Program-made: the position numbers and the translations under genes
Shown: positions 34,926 to 47,030 of the stretch, one piece after another
Numbering within the stretch: the first letter of the stretch is position 1
How the letters are laid out: every line of letters starts with the position of its first letter
NCBI GenBank assembly: GCA_035048815.1
Contig: JAUCBN010000047.1
Coordinates: 10,072,001 to 10,136,000 of the forward strand
Direction of reading: 5' to 3'
DNA: 64,000 nucleotides
DNA from: Abelmoschus esculentus
Taxonomy: Eukaryota > Streptophyta > Magnoliopsida > Malvales > Malvaceae
Notes under the pieces: model-generated
What the model was told of the DNA's origin: nothing
The model's database searches: none
Seen by the model: only the letters and a program-made list of their open reading frames with translations

Positions 34926-35660
34926 AATTAGCTTGTTGGCTCTCTCTGCGTTCTCTCTTTCACTTTGGAATATCCTCAAAGCTTTAGGGATTTCGACGGT
35001 GCAAGTCGATCATGGCACGATGGCTATTGGTTGGTCCCTTGATCCTGTGTTTGGGTTTTCACACAGGTCAGTATCACGGTTCTTTCGGTGATCTTGACGG
35101 TTGCATCATCGTGTGGTTGGAGATGGAGGGCGGTTTTTCACGGAGGAGTGAATTAAACGTTGTTGGTTTCTCTGCGAGCCTCGATTTGATGAACAATAAT
35201 AATGGTCTTCCCGACTTTTAGATCTCTGTGGAACTACTGAAGGAGTTTCGGAGGTTCAGAAAGATCGTGGGACGTGACATCGACCCAGGAATTTCTCGCC
35301 CAAATCTTCGACACAAGAATTTACTCGCCTATGTTATCATCGTTAGGAGAGATCGTGCGGCGAAGCCACCAGCCAAGATTGTTCTCGCCGGAAGTGAAAG
35401 AAAATCTATCTAGGCGATGCCTGAGGTTTGGTTGGGATCCAGGGGGCATATGGGTTCTTGTGTAACTCGTACGGTTCTTGTCCGCATGGGGGATAAAACC
35501 TTGGTATTTGTCGTTTAGCTTTAAGAAGATGGGTGTGGGATTTCGAGATTCAAGCTGGCAATTGCCTTTCGTGGGTTGTTTAACATTATCTTTGTGTGTA
35601 TGGCGTTTTTTTGTTGGACATATTATGATCGTAATTCGTACAGAGTGATATAATCATTAA
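34926..35660 (+). other. GC-richer island, possible gene or LINE remnant
   Basis: Clearly less AT-rich than its surroundings. It starts with a CTCTCTCTGCGTTCTCTC leader-like run and an ATG at 35012 that opens 69 residues (MARWLLVGPLILCLGF..., a hydrophobic start), followed by a 61-residue frame (35228-35413). I do not recognise either peptide. The frames may be chance, or remnants of a low-copy gene or a LINE 5' end. Confidence 0.3.
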
Positions 35661-35699
35661 AGAAGAAAAACGTACTTTATGTAGAAATGGGTGATGGTA

Positions 35700-36160
35700 A
35701 TGAGGAGCGTGTATTAGAGTTAATTAATTAAATTAAATTAAAATTTTTAATCGTTAATTTTAGATAGATTCAGTTAATGTTTAATTTTTTAAAATTTAAT
35801 TAATTATAATTTCGGTTTGAAATTAATCAATTAATTAAAAATATTATATATTATATATATATTTATTTTTGGTCATTAAACTTTTAAAAATTATAAAATG
35901 ATAATTATATTTTTATATATTAAAAAAATAATTAAAATTTTAGATTTTTTATTGTTAATTTGAAAATCGACCAAATTAATTGAAATAATTTCACTTTTGT
36001 TATAATTAATTCAGTTTTTGTTAACAATTAAAATTTAAAAATTTTAATTAATTTGGTTATAGCTAATTTAATTCGGTTAATAATTAAAAAATTTTAAAAA
36101 ATTAATTAATTTGATTATAATTAATTCAGTTCGATCACTATCAAATTAACAAAATGCACA
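35700..36160. repeat. Diverged relative of the hAT-type MITE
   Basis: Repeated TTAATTAATTTGGTTATAA words and an end reading AATTCAGTTCGATCAC resemble a heavily mutated version of the AATTCGGTTCAATCACCG end of the MITE at 33345. No duplication found. Confidence 0.3.
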
Positions 36161-36809
36161 TTACCGTCAACAATGATACCTATTTTGTTAATGAAAAAAC
36201 ACATTGATTCAGTCTTAGCTAAACTGTTTGGAGGGATGATTTTTTTAAAAGAAAATACGAGTCTAATGAGATTTTTCTGAAAGAATAGAACATATAATTA
36301 AAAATATTTTTAAAAAATAATGTTTAATATATATATATTAAAATTAAATAAATACAATATTTTAAAAGATATAAAATATTATACATTCATAATTTTAAGC
36401 ATTTTCTAACCCTTAAGAAAGGTTTTACTCAAGTGAAGATTTTATTTCTTTGTTTGAATAATGCGTTTTTAGATACGAGAGAAGAAGAAATGAGCTAAAG
36501 AACCCATATGAGTTAATAACCTCCTAACTATCCCTTGGATTTAATTTATTTTTAATAAAAAATTATTCTTATACAGGTTGATTATTCATTTTTTTCATTA
36601 TAAGGATTAGAAAATTTAATTTAAAATTTTAAAACTTAATTTATAAGGTTATGACGTAGGTTGTACAATTAAATATTTATTTTAAATATATATATAAAAA
36701 TTTATATAATTTTTAAATAAATGATCACACATTTTATCATATCATTAGTTTAATCTTTGAATATAAATACAAGAATAATATCTAATATGAGATTCAAACT
36801 CATGTCATT

Positions 36810-37234
36810 GGAGGGATTATTAAAATATTGTGATTGAAAACTTTATTTCCAAAAATATGGTTCACACATCATTATTTCTCACAATATTGTGGTTTATTGT
36901 AGCGTTCAGAAGGCCTCATGCATACAACCCGTCTTTGAACAGTGATTCGAATAAAAAATAATATTTCGGCAAAGACCTCATGCATACAACCCGACTTTGA
37001 ACAGTGATTCGAATAAAAAAAGCACACCTACTTTAAAATCACTATTTAAAGTCGGGTTGTATGCATAAGGCCTTTGCCGAAATATTATTTTTTATTCGAA
37101 TCACTGATCAAAGACGGGTTGTATGCATGAGGTCTTCTGAACGCTACAGTAAACCACAATATTATGAGAAATAATGATGTGTGAACCATATTTTTTGAAA
37201 TAAAGTTTCCAATCACAATATTGTAATAATTCTT
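36810..37234. mobile_element. Long inverted repeat with duplicated inner units
   Basis: 425 bp folding into two arms of about 190 bp. Each arm contains CATGCATACAACCCG followed by CAGTGATTCGAATAAAAAA-type sequence, repeated twice in the left arm. The direct repeat CTCATGTCATT flanks it (36799-36809, 37235-37245), within the 8-11 bp range of Mutator-type elements. Non-coding. Confidence 0.75.
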
Positions 37235-37245
37235 CTCATGTCATT

Positions 37246-38280
37246 CAAAAAAAATCATCACGTGTCTAATTATTCTATCTACTTAATTTGTTTAGATGTG
37301 ACAATATTTAAGACTTATTTAATAATTAAAGGACAATTAATATTTAATAGCGGATTATATTAATACAAGAGTTAAAGAAGTGTGACAGTTCAAGGGACAA
37401 CATTACTACCTTAGACAAGAAGGTCACAAAATTAAAGGATGCATTAGGCAAGTGTTGGACAATAAGTGGTTAATTCAAGAAAAATAATAATAAAATAAAA
37501 TAATATAAAATTATTATTTAAACGAACAGTAAAATAATACATTTGCTGAGTTCCCGAACCGTTCTTGCCTTCACCAGTCACCGAAAGAAAAAGCAGGAAA
37601 GAAAAACATTTTGAGAGAATTGAGATGTGTTTGAGAGATGATTTAAAACTGAGGAATCAATCTCATATTTATAGTAGAGAATTAGGGTAACGGTGAGCAA
37701 CCTAAACGAAGTTAAAATTCGAAATATTAGAGATAATGCTAATTATCTAGTATTTTAAATTGAATTAAATTCAAATTTATACTAATAATAGCCATTATCT
37801 ATCCATTATCCAAAAATATCCTGAGCAGTTATAACCGCTCCATTATCTGTATTTCAACTGAATACAAACTCCTTTTGGATATTAAAAATAAAATAAATTA
37901 AGGAAAATATTCATAACGAGTAAAATGTCCGCAAGTCCAAAAATAACCAGACCGGTTCGGACATTTACGTCACATACATCATGCACCCCAACCCAAGAGT
38001 TAAGTCATTCAATAATAACTATGTGAGTAAGTGTATATAAACACTTCCCGCTTCATTTATCCCATCAATATGGGATAATGGGGTCATTCCTTACTTTATT
38101 TCAACCTTCTTACTTTGTGCATCAATTTCTTATTCATCACTCAACAATTTTGAGCATATGAGCTACTGTTGTAAAGATCTCGCGGAGTAGAATATGAATC
38201 AATAATTCCTTATTCGAATCCTCATTTTTACTCTTTTAAAAAATGCTTCAAAGATGGTTATTTGCTCACTATTTTCTAAC
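37246..38280 (+). promoter_or_regulatory. LTR- or promoter-like non-coding region
   Basis: Contains TTACGTCA at about 37965 and TATATAAA at about 38034, roughly 65 bp apart, followed by a long leader-like stretch with CTTACTTTATTTCAACC. This could be the U3/R part of a retroelement or another old promoter. It has no partner LTR here. Confidence 0.3.
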
Positions 38281-38284
38281 AGCA

Positions 38285-38610
38285 AGTTTTAAGAGACCCA
38301 AGATAAGACCGATGAGCACCTTGAGAAGATGAAGTCTAACAAGGACAAAGTCATGGAGAAAGTTCAATCCCTTCTCAACTACGTACGAGAAACTAAGTAA
38401 GACAATTACCTTCAGGTTTTAATAGATGCAATGAAAAAGGAATTAATAGAGAAAATTAAGAAGCCCAATGTCGAGCTACTCCTCAACAAGAATGTCATGC
38501 TAAGTGGCATGATGACTGAAGCGATTGCGGACCAATGTTTTAAAGCGGAAGAAATTTAAAGGGACGAGGACTACTCAAGAAGTGGAGAACTTCATTTAGG
38601 ACTGGAGTAG
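38285..38610 (+). pseudogene. Unidentified decayed coding fragment
   Basis: One frame reads as a Lys/Glu-rich helical protein (DEHLEKMKSNKDKVMEKVQ, then a stop, then KKELIEKIKKPNVELLLNKN) for about 110 codons with two stops. The composition suggests coiled coil. I do not recognise the family. It follows the promoter-like region above. Confidence 0.35.
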
Positions 38611-38741
38611 TATTTTCGTCTGATGGGTAATGATGATGAAACTACCAAAGTAAACACAACTTCAATTTATTTTATTGATGCCGCTATGTTGTAATGACGA
38701 AACAAATTGATATACTTAATTACAAGTTAAAATATAGTAGA

Positions 38742-39290
38742 TAGGGGGTGTTCAAACGGTTAATTCGGTCGGTGACCGAACCGAATTACCAAAAACCGAA
38801 TTAACCGAACTTTTAAAATCTTTAACCGTTAACCGAACCAAACTTTTTTCAAAATATATTAACCAAACCGAACAAATTTCGGTTAATTCGGTCGGTTTTC
38901 GAATTAACCGAAATTTATTAATTTTTTATTCAAAGTTATTACACAATAAAAATCATTGAAAATATTTTTTAGTTTACGAAGATAAATTGTCATTTAATTT
39001 AAATAATATCTAAACATAAATAAAAATATTAGAATTTTAGATTAAACATTACTATAAAACAAAACAAGTTGGATATGGGCTTAATAATAATATATATTGT
39101 ATATTTAATATTTATTATATTTTGGCTAATTCGGTTAATTAACCTGTTTCGAACCGAATTAACCGTTAACTAAACTTTTAAAAAAAATTTAACCACTCAC
39201 CGACCACAAAGTTCGGTGGCCGACCGTTTTAACCGAATTAATTCGGTTTGGTCGGTTAATTCGGTTTAACCGACTGTTTGAATACCCCTA
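38742..39290 (-). mobile_element. hAT-type MITE, copy 2, opposite orientation
   Basis: 549 bp, TAGGGGGTGTTCAAAC to TTTGAATACCCCTA. Its reverse complement aligns with copy 1 (33345-33894) along its length. Flanks ATAGTAGA and ATAATAGA agree in 7 of 8 positions, as for a slightly aged 8-bp duplication. Confidence 0.85.
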
Positions 39291-40394
39291 ATAATAGAGA
39301 TCCTTGTTCTATTTTCTAAACAGTATTTTAATTCCTTTAATTTAAAAATAAATATTTTATTTCCCGTAGTAAACCTAAAAATTCATATTAGTTTTAGTAT
39401 TATATTTTAAAGTTTATTTTAAGCTCTCTATTATAAAAATAAATATTTTAGTCCTTATTCGTTAGATAATTTAACATTTTCTCTTATATAGAATATAGAA
39501 ATGAGCATTTTGGTGCTTGTACGTTTGAAAAGCAAACGTTCTATCCAAAAAACTGAAGTTAATGATAGTTGACTTTAATATTTTGACTTAAACACACTAA
39601 AGTCCTTATCAATTTTAAAATTAAATAAATTGGCCCTATTGAAAAATAAAAGTAATTTATTTAATATATTATTAAAATAATAATATACTTTTTTAAATGA
39701 ATAATTTACTAATAAATGATATACATTTCTCCTTTACATCAAATTTAAATAAATAAATAAATACAATGTACAATTTTGCTTCACATAATTTAATACGACA
39801 ATAATTTGTTAATAAATGAATTAATAGATTACTTAAATAACTATAAAAATATATAACTTTTTTCTCTACATCGATATTAAATAAAGTTTATTAAATAAAA
39901 ATATATTAAAGTTTTTTCTTAATATTAAATAATTTTTTCTCTGCGCAGAAATCACGTTTATTTGTCCTCGGTACAAATTTAATCAACGATTTTAAAAATC
40001 AACCAATGCAGTCACGTACATTTTTAGGTTGGAAACTCATGGTCACTCTGACGTTAAAAGTCTTTAAGGGTTAACGAAAAAATAATTCGACACAAAAAAA
40101 GATAAATTATCTAGATATTCCCTAAATAATTATTTTATTTTTATTTTATCTTTAATTTGACCATAAAATTTAAAAAAAAATTATATTTTTGCCATCTTCT
40201 CAAAATTTAGGACGTAACTTAAAGGATTATACTAAAACTTAAACTGCGGTTTGCTTTTACTCTTCACAGTTTTCTTCATTGTTGCTTTCGCTCTCCAAAT
40301 TTCCATGAGCATTCAACAAAGTCAACTAACTCATACATAACAAGCATGGCGTTGAGAGTAGATGGTTGCAGAAAGTATAAATAGACAAATAAGA
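39291..40394. other. AT-rich, no gene recognised
   Basis: No ORF or bounded repeat identified. Confidence 0.3.
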
Positions 40395-40701
40395 TGTTAC
40401 GGGAGAGACGACAAATGCAATCACCAATTCTTCATGTGTAGTGAACCAGAAAGAGAAGGAGGTGTCAAGCTCTATAGAAGCGGGAATAACAACCAGGTAC
40501 CAAGGAATGTAGGAGAGGAAGCCTCCAAAATACCTAACTGATTTTGTTAGTTTTTAGGTTGATTATTGCTCTTATAAATAGTGAGTTATTTAGCTAAAGA
40601 AATCATGTAAAACCTGAAGAATTTTTTCATTACTTAATCAAAATTCTCTCTACTTTATGCTGCTTAATTTTCCTTAGCTTCTTCTTTGATCATCTGTGAC
40701 A
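40395..40701 (+). repeat. 5' LTR of gypsy element
   Basis: TGTTACGGGAGAGACG to CATCTGTGACA, 307 bp, with CTTATAAATAG as a TATA-type box near 40572. Right after it TTTGGTGCTTTCATTG is a primer-site-like sequence common in plant gypsy elements. The 3' LTR is lost, so the 5' edge is inferred. Confidence 0.6.
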
Positions 40702-40724
40702 TTTGGTGCTTTCATTGTTTTACC

Positions 40725-41447
40725 ATGGTGAATCATGCAGATGCCATTAAAGCTCTCCAGGACACATCCACCAATCATGAATCTACTTTGACAGTTTTAC
40801 AGAAATTTACTAAGACTCAAAGTCGCTGGAACGACAACACCCAGCTCACGTTGCAGGACCTTTCTCGACAAATGACGGTGATTTCTTCCTACTTGGGTCT
40901 GTAATCACAGTCATCCCAGGACGGCGACGCTGCTCTTCACTGGGGAAAAACCAATATCAAGTCTAAACCCGAGGATGCATTTCCGTTTGCCCCACGGCCT
41001 GTTCAGGTTGAGTTGCTGATTTTCACATGGGCTGATCCGGAAGAATGGCTTGCTTCTACCTAAGATTTTTTTGACTTCTATCATATCGAGGATCATCATC
41101 GAGTTACAATGGCTTCGTTTCGTATGGAAGGTACTGTCAAGAAATAGTATCGTTGGATGCAACGCCAACGCCAATTGACTTGTTGGGCTTATTTGGTGGA
41201 GTTTATCCGTTGGCGTTTCTCTGTGACTGAAATTGAATCACCCAAAGGACAGTTAACTAAGCTTACACAGATAACTTCGGTGAAGGATTATCACACTAAA
41301 TTTGAGGATTTGGCTCTTCGCACCTCCGCACCTTTTATAGAAACATTTCTAACCCAGTGCTTTATTTCTGGGTTACGTCCAGATATCAAGCATGAGGTCT
41401 TAGCACAACGTTCGACTACAATGGCTGACGTATTGGCCATCGCTTGA
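40725..41447 (+). pseudogene. Gypsy gag
   Basis: ATG at 40725 (MVNHADAIKALQDTS). One frame is interrupted by stops at 40902, about 41060, about 41145 and 41445. Typical gag landmarks are present: PEEWLAS, DFYHIEDHHRVTMASFRMEG, QLTKLTQITSVKDYH and FISGLRPDIKHEVLAQ. It built the particle in the intact element. Because the frame is the same throughout, decay is mainly by point mutation. Confidence 0.85.
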
Positions 41448-42382
41448 TTTCATGAATCCAAGATCGGGGATGTTCGCAAACCCATTGCTCGCATGAATGG
41501 ACCTAAATCCACGGGGTCGATACCATCCCTCGCTCCGGGATGTCCACCTCTATTTGAGAACCCCGTGTGTTCCATTGTACACCAGCCTCGTTGGCTATCA
41601 TCGGCTGACGCTCAGGCCCGTCGCGACAAAGGCCTATGTTATTATTGTGATGACAAGTTCACGTCGGGAAACAAATGTAAAGACCCCCAGTTATTCCTTT
41701 TGGATGACGATCTTTCAGTAGAAAAACTGAGTCATAATCACTTACTGAAGACAAAAACATTGGCAATCCTGTTTTCGGGATCGGGGGTACTCGTGAACAA
41801 TCTTTGGTTTCCTTCAATGCCCTTTCTGGTTGTATTACACCAAATACCTTAAGGGTTAAGGGTGAATTTCAAGTTCGGATAATTGGAATCTTGATTGAAG
41901 GTGGCAGCACTCACAACTTTGTGCAAACACGAACAACCAAATACCTGGGTTTGCATGTTACAACAGCTCCTCATTTTTGGGTGTTGCTAGGTAATGGGGA
42001 AAAAATTTCAAAAGAAGGTTGTGTTCGTAACTTATCACTGCGTGTACAAGGAATAGAGGTCACTACCGATTTCTATGTGTTACCATTGGAGGGTACCGAG
42101 ATGGTGTTAGGCGTTGCCTGGATGGCCACGTTAGAACCGATAACGATGGATTTTACAAATCTTCAATTTTTGTTTCTACAAAATGGTAAAGTCCATCAGT
42201 GGCAAGGAGAGAAAGGATTGGAACCTCAACAAGTCTCTATTCAATCATTACGGCGTATGGCTACCACTGGCGCTGTGGTCGAGAGTTATTTTTTGCATTT
42301 CCAAAAGGAATTTGAACCTTCCTTTGCTGACGAACCAGAGGAGATGACCAAATTATTAGTAGAATTTTCTAATGTCTTCTAA
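41448..42382 (+). pseudogene. Gypsy zinc knuckle and protease
   Basis: A knuckle-like CYYCDDKFTSGNKC appears near 41635-41680, where the usual His before the last Cys is Asn. A frame change near 41740 leads to the protease-like domain: LIEGGSTHNFV stands where an active D-S/T-G would be expected, so the catalytic Asp is Glu, and GNGEKI, LEGTEMVLGVAWM and MDF follow. The domain is catalytically dead as read. Frame 41804-42382 is open to a TAA inside NVF. Confidence 0.8.
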
Positions 42383-43822
42383 CCTCCACAAAGGGTGCGT
42401 CCTACTTGGTCTACTGATCATGCCATCCATCTCGAGGCTTTCAGTAAGCCTGTCAATGTGTGACCATACCGTTATCCTCACTTTCAAAAGGGAGAGGTGG
42501 AACGTCAAGTACAACAAATGTTGAGCCAAGGTTTGATTCGCAAGAGTACAAGTCATTTATCTTTACCTGTTCTTTTGGTTAAAAAAAAGACGGAATCTGG
42601 CGCTTTTGTGTCGACTGTTGTGCGGTGAATACAATCACTATTAAGGATAAGTTTCCAATCCTAACGGCCGATGAATTATTTGATGAGTTTCATGGTGCTC
42701 ACTTCTTCTCTAAATTGGATTTACTTTCCGGATATCACCAAAACCGTGTCCGAAATAAAGATGTTGCGAAGACAACATTTCGCACATATAAGGGTCATTA
42801 CGAATTTCTCGTAATTCTATTTGGTTTGACGAATGCTTCGTCCACCTTTCAGGCAACTATGAACGATCTCTTTCGACCATTTTTGCGTGATTTTGTTTTG
42901 ATTTTCTTGGATGATATTCTGGTTTTCAGTGGTGATTGGCAAGAACATTTGTCTCATGTCCGAATTGTTTTACAAACACTTCGTGATGGTGGTTTCGTCG
43001 CTAAACGATCAAAGTGTGCTTTTGGTAGACCACAAATTGAATACCTCAACCATATTGTCTCTCGCGAAGGACTCTCGGTCGATCCCAGTAAAGTTGCTGC
43101 AATTCAAAATTGGCCAATTCCAACTATGATAAAAGGGGTGCGTGGTTTTTTGGGTATCACTCGGTACTATCGCCGATTTATCAAAGGATTCGCCACATTG
43201 GCAGCCCCTCTCTCTGACTTGCTCCGCAAGAGTGATTCATTTCAATGGAATGATGCTGCTCAAGCAGATATGAACCAATTGAAAGCTTGCTTGTCTTTGA
43301 ATCACGTATTGGCGTTACCCAACTTCGATCAAGATTTTATGGTCAAAACTGATGCTTCGGGGGTTGGCATTGGTGCAGTACTTCAACAAGGGGGACGACC
43401 AGTGGTATTCTTTAGCCAAAAACTCAGTCCATGTATGCAAGGTTCGTCAACATATCAACGTGAAATGTTTGCTATAACCCAGGCAGTGGGGAAGTAGCGT
43501 CCGTACCTTCTCGGCTAACGATTTACTGTCATTACAGATTATTGTTCACTCCGAGAATTAAACCAACAGATAATTCAAACGTCGGACCAGCAACGTTGGC
43601 TCGCTAAATTAATTGGCTATGACTTTGAAATAAAATATAGCCCTGGTAAACATAACGAGGCTGCAGATGCATTGTCGCGTGAAATTTCGACTAGTTGTAT
43701 TTTACTCTCTCGTCCGATATTTGGGATTATTATTGATATTCGAGCTGCGAGTGCCATTGACCCTGATATTACCAAATTACGACAATAGATTAGAGATGGG
43801 AATCCAGCAGGTTCTGGTTACT
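42383..43822 (+). pseudogene. Gypsy reverse transcriptase and RNase H
   Basis: The start has VRPTWSTDHAIHLEAFSKPVNV and PYRYPHFQKGE with two stops, then a frame change at an A-run near 42583. From 42625 a 290-residue open part carries DKFPILTADEL, FFSKLDLLSGYHQ and FGLTNASSTFQATMN. The catalytic FLDDILVFS is intact, as is the thumb region GFLGITRYYRRFI. RNase H begins TDASGVGIGAVLQQ near 43350 and continues past a stop (43497) through TDYCSLRELNQQ, SPGKHNEAADALSRE. It ends where the Athila-like element is inserted. Confidence 0.9.
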
Positions 43823-43827
43823 CTGAG

Positions 43828-45164
43828 TGATAAGTTCTCAACTCACTATCACTTTTTACACCTTTTATGGGCATTAATCACTAAATCTACACCTAATCGG
43901 ACCAATGCATATACTTAATGTGATATATTTAGAAGTTATGCTTATAAAGATGATATTTACAGAAAAGGCAAGTTTTAGTGCATTTTTACATCTGTGTAGG
44001 ATAAACTATTGCCGCGGCAGCAACATGGCCGCGGCAGGACCTGATGCCGAGGCAGCAACAGAAAGACAGGAAGCAATACTGTAGGCGATTGGAAGAGAAA
44101 AATCCAATGGATGTTTCTGGATATGCAACACATGGATCGGAGCTGGTTAGCACGAGGAAAAGCCCAAGACAAGGCCACGCGGGAAAGCTTTTTTATTTCG
44201 AATAAACTTGTAAATATTTTATTTATGTACATGACTTGTTCCCTACTCCAAGTTGTATTCTACTTAGGAAAGGTTTGCCTTAGGCCAAGCCTATATAAGA
44301 CCTAGCCATCCAAGGGAATAGGAGAGCCGATTCTTAGAGAGTTCACCCTAAGACTCATTGTTTTCTTTCTCTCAAATTATGTTCTAAGTTTTCATAGGGT
44401 TTAGGTGAAGGTTGTTAAGTATTTGTGAGAGGAGATTGTACTTTGTTCTTTGTTTTCAATGCAAAAAATATATCAAGGTTTGCTTATCCTTTTCCATTCT
44501 TTGTTCTTGCATTCAAGCTCGGGAGAGAAGTTTGTGAGTAATCTATTTATCTAGACTCGGGAGAGTTAGATTCACGAAAGGGATAAGTACGGTATTTCAA
44601 TCGCGAAATACTAACTCAGCCTAGGGATAGGTTAGAGTTTCAGCGGCTAAAAGAAGTGTGAGATTGGTTGGTGGGTATAATTGATTCACGTCGGGAGGTA
44701 TCATCAAGGATTAGTCATCAACAGTACTTCGACTTAGGGATAAGCGGAGTCATCCAAGGACACTTTGCCGAACTTTGATAAAGACCATCCATGAGCAAGG
44801 GATTGCCGCGGCGGACAGTATCGTCGCTTCCAAGGCAGTAATCCGCAGTACTAGCGAGGCAGTGATGTACAATTGCATTGGACAGAGACAAGTCAATCAA
44901 GTCCACAATACAACACAACTGGATCCTGCCCTCTCTCTTAATCAGATCTCATCTTTATTCTTAGTTTTCTTTATTTCAATTTATTTAGTCTCATCAAAAC
45001 CAAATTTACCTATGTCTTTATTTTATTTCTTTTTACAGAGCAAGAAGACGAAAGAGACATATTAAGTAGACCAATCCCTGTGGAGACGATACACGATTAT
45101 ACTGATCACTTTATTACTTGCGATGTGTCCACTTGCACCAATTGCGCACTTTTGACACGCAATA
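43828..45164 (+). repeat. 5' LTR of nested Athila-like element
   Basis: 1337 bp, family start and TATA region (TATATAAG near 44291), ending GCAATA, where CA has become TA. TGCC-NN-GGCA motifs are present in two clusters, as in the other LTRs. Confidence 0.9.
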
Positions 45165-45170
45165 AGTTTT

Positions 45171-45188
45171 TGGCGCCGTTGCCGGGGA
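45171..45188 (+). promoter_or_regulatory. Primer binding site, tRNA-Asp
   Basis: TGGCGCCGTTGCCGGGGA is complementary over 18 bases to the 3' end of plant tRNA-Asp (GTC), six bases after the LTR; a tRNA-Asp primer is reported for Athila-type elements. Confidence 0.9.
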
Positions 45189-45305
45189 TTGACAACTAAA
45201 TTTTGTTTTCTTTATTTTCTTGCTTTTAGTTATTTTTACTAACATATTTTCTTTTTCTTTTTCTTTAAAAATTATAGGTGTGTTTCAAGTTGAAGGATTT
45301 TCAAG

Positions 45306-46493
45306 ATGCAAGGAGAAAGAAAGAAATCTATTCGGGAGTTGATGTTGGAAGATATGAATCGAGCCAATCAAGAATTTCCAAGATTAAATGATGATTATCT
45401 ATGCCAACCAAGAGCAACCCAAAAAGTTTATGCCTGGCCAAATTTTTGTTTTAATTGTGGAGATGATCGTTTGGTTAGCAATTGCCCGTATAGTACTAGA
45501 ACATATGGCCACATAGAGGACCGTAGATGGAACGAACAACAAAATCCTTCATGGTATGATCAAAACGCTCAAAATTTTTACCATGAAAATTTTGTTGATG
45601 TTACAGATAAGCCATGACAATATAATTCTTCTCAAGAGTATTCAAATTCATTTGAGGAAACATTGAAAGCGTCAATGGCTAGAATTGAAGAATTAATGAC
45701 AGAACAATCAAAGTCATTCGATGCATATATAGCTAGATTGGATGCACCCTTGCGGGATTCAGAAGATCAATTGCAGAGATCTATATATACCATGGATACC
45801 ATGGAATCTGAGGATTACTCTCACTCACAATTGCCTGGGCAATTACATGAAGACATGCTCGATCAACAAGATGGCAATGCCGTGATAATGGAATATGAGA
45901 AGGTAATGATTGAACCTTTTGAATTCTTTAAAAACTCATCTCTTCCATTGCATGTATCTTTCGAGGAGTCAACGTTACAAGATTTGAAGCCATCACAAAT
46001 AGGATATGATTATTTGGAAGATGATATTTTATCTGTGATAATTCCATCTAATAGTAGCTCTAAACCAAAATCTCTATTGATGGAGATTTTTGAGAAGCAT
46101 AAAGAACAATTTGTGTTGATTCTTGAAGACTTCAAGAAAGATGATTCTTCATTTTACGTACACAGAATTTTGGCAAAGGACTGCCACGACAATTGGCTAG
46201 CACAGCAATTGCCTCAACAACAAAGGCTATATCCAACCATTCTGAAAGTCAACAAGAATGAGGTAATTAAATGGTTGGATATTGATATAATTTTTTCTAA
46301 CGAGATATTCATGCTTTCAGGAATAATATTAAGTTGGAGGATAGGCATGGACTACAAAAGAACACAAACGGAAGACACCTCCACCATGATAGCACAAATA
46401 GGAGTATCCGTACCCGCATTAACCCATATCTTTTTGAGTAGAATTGTCACTCGATGGAGGGTGCAGATGGACTATAAGAAATATCAGAAATGA
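45306..46493 (+). pseudogene. Recombinant ORF1: knuckle, spacer, RT start
   Basis: A 395-codon frame with one TGA (45615-45617). Near residue 48 CFNCGDDRLVSNC resembles a gag zinc knuckle with the His replaced by Leu. The middle is acidic and Gln-rich and is not recognised. Near residue 280 FEKHKEQF, YVHRIL and, later, NEVIKWLDIDIIF match the linker between protease and reverse transcriptase of Athila-type pol and the first strand of RT, after which similarity ends. No gag capsid, protease or catalytic RT remains. It looks like a fusion made by internal deletion, distinct from the gag-protease ORF of the minus-strand copies. Confidence 0.55.
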
Positions 46494-46862
46494 CCTTCTA
46501 TAAGTTTTCTTTATATTCTTATTTTATATTAATTTTCTCTTTTATTTTATTTGGTATTTTCATGAATTCTCTTAATTATGGTGTTTAGGAATAATTATCT
46601 TCTCATTACTTGAATGTTTCTTTCTTTATTGATGTTTATCTTTTTAGGATAGGACAATAAAGCAAGAATAAAGGAGAAGTAGTTCACAACAAGAAGCCTG
46701 CTACCGAGGCAGTACACAGTGTCAGAGCCGCAGCAGTCCCAACGGGCAGAACAGTGTAACGGCTAGTTTGCCGAGATTCCCGCCGCGGCAGAAAAGGAAA
46801 CGATAGTAAATACTAACGGCTATAAAACGACTAGTGGTTCAAACGGTCACAAGGCCGAGGCC

Positions 46863-46870
46863 TATATAAG
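46863..46870 (+). promoter_or_regulatory. Internal TATA box upstream of ORF2
   Basis: GAGGCCTATATAAG lies 161 bp before the ORF2 ATG, preceded by GCCGCGGCAG and CCGAGGCAG words. The same arrangement occurs at 55808-55815 and 63076-63083 on minus. Confidence 0.55.
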
Positions 46871-47030
46871 CAATCTCTCCCTCTTGAACTATTCACTCTT
46901 GCATTCTTGTTTTCTTTAGAATATTTGATAATCTTGCTCTCACAATACTCTCTGCCTACTCTCAAACCTTCTTGATATTTTCAGAATTTCTTCAAGAAAA
47001 TTTCCAAGAATCTCAACTTTCAAAATCCTT

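Noticed and set aside
45171..45188. tRNA-Asp gene fragment
   Set aside because: Only the 18 bases complementary to the tRNA 3' end are present, next to an LTR: a primer binding site.
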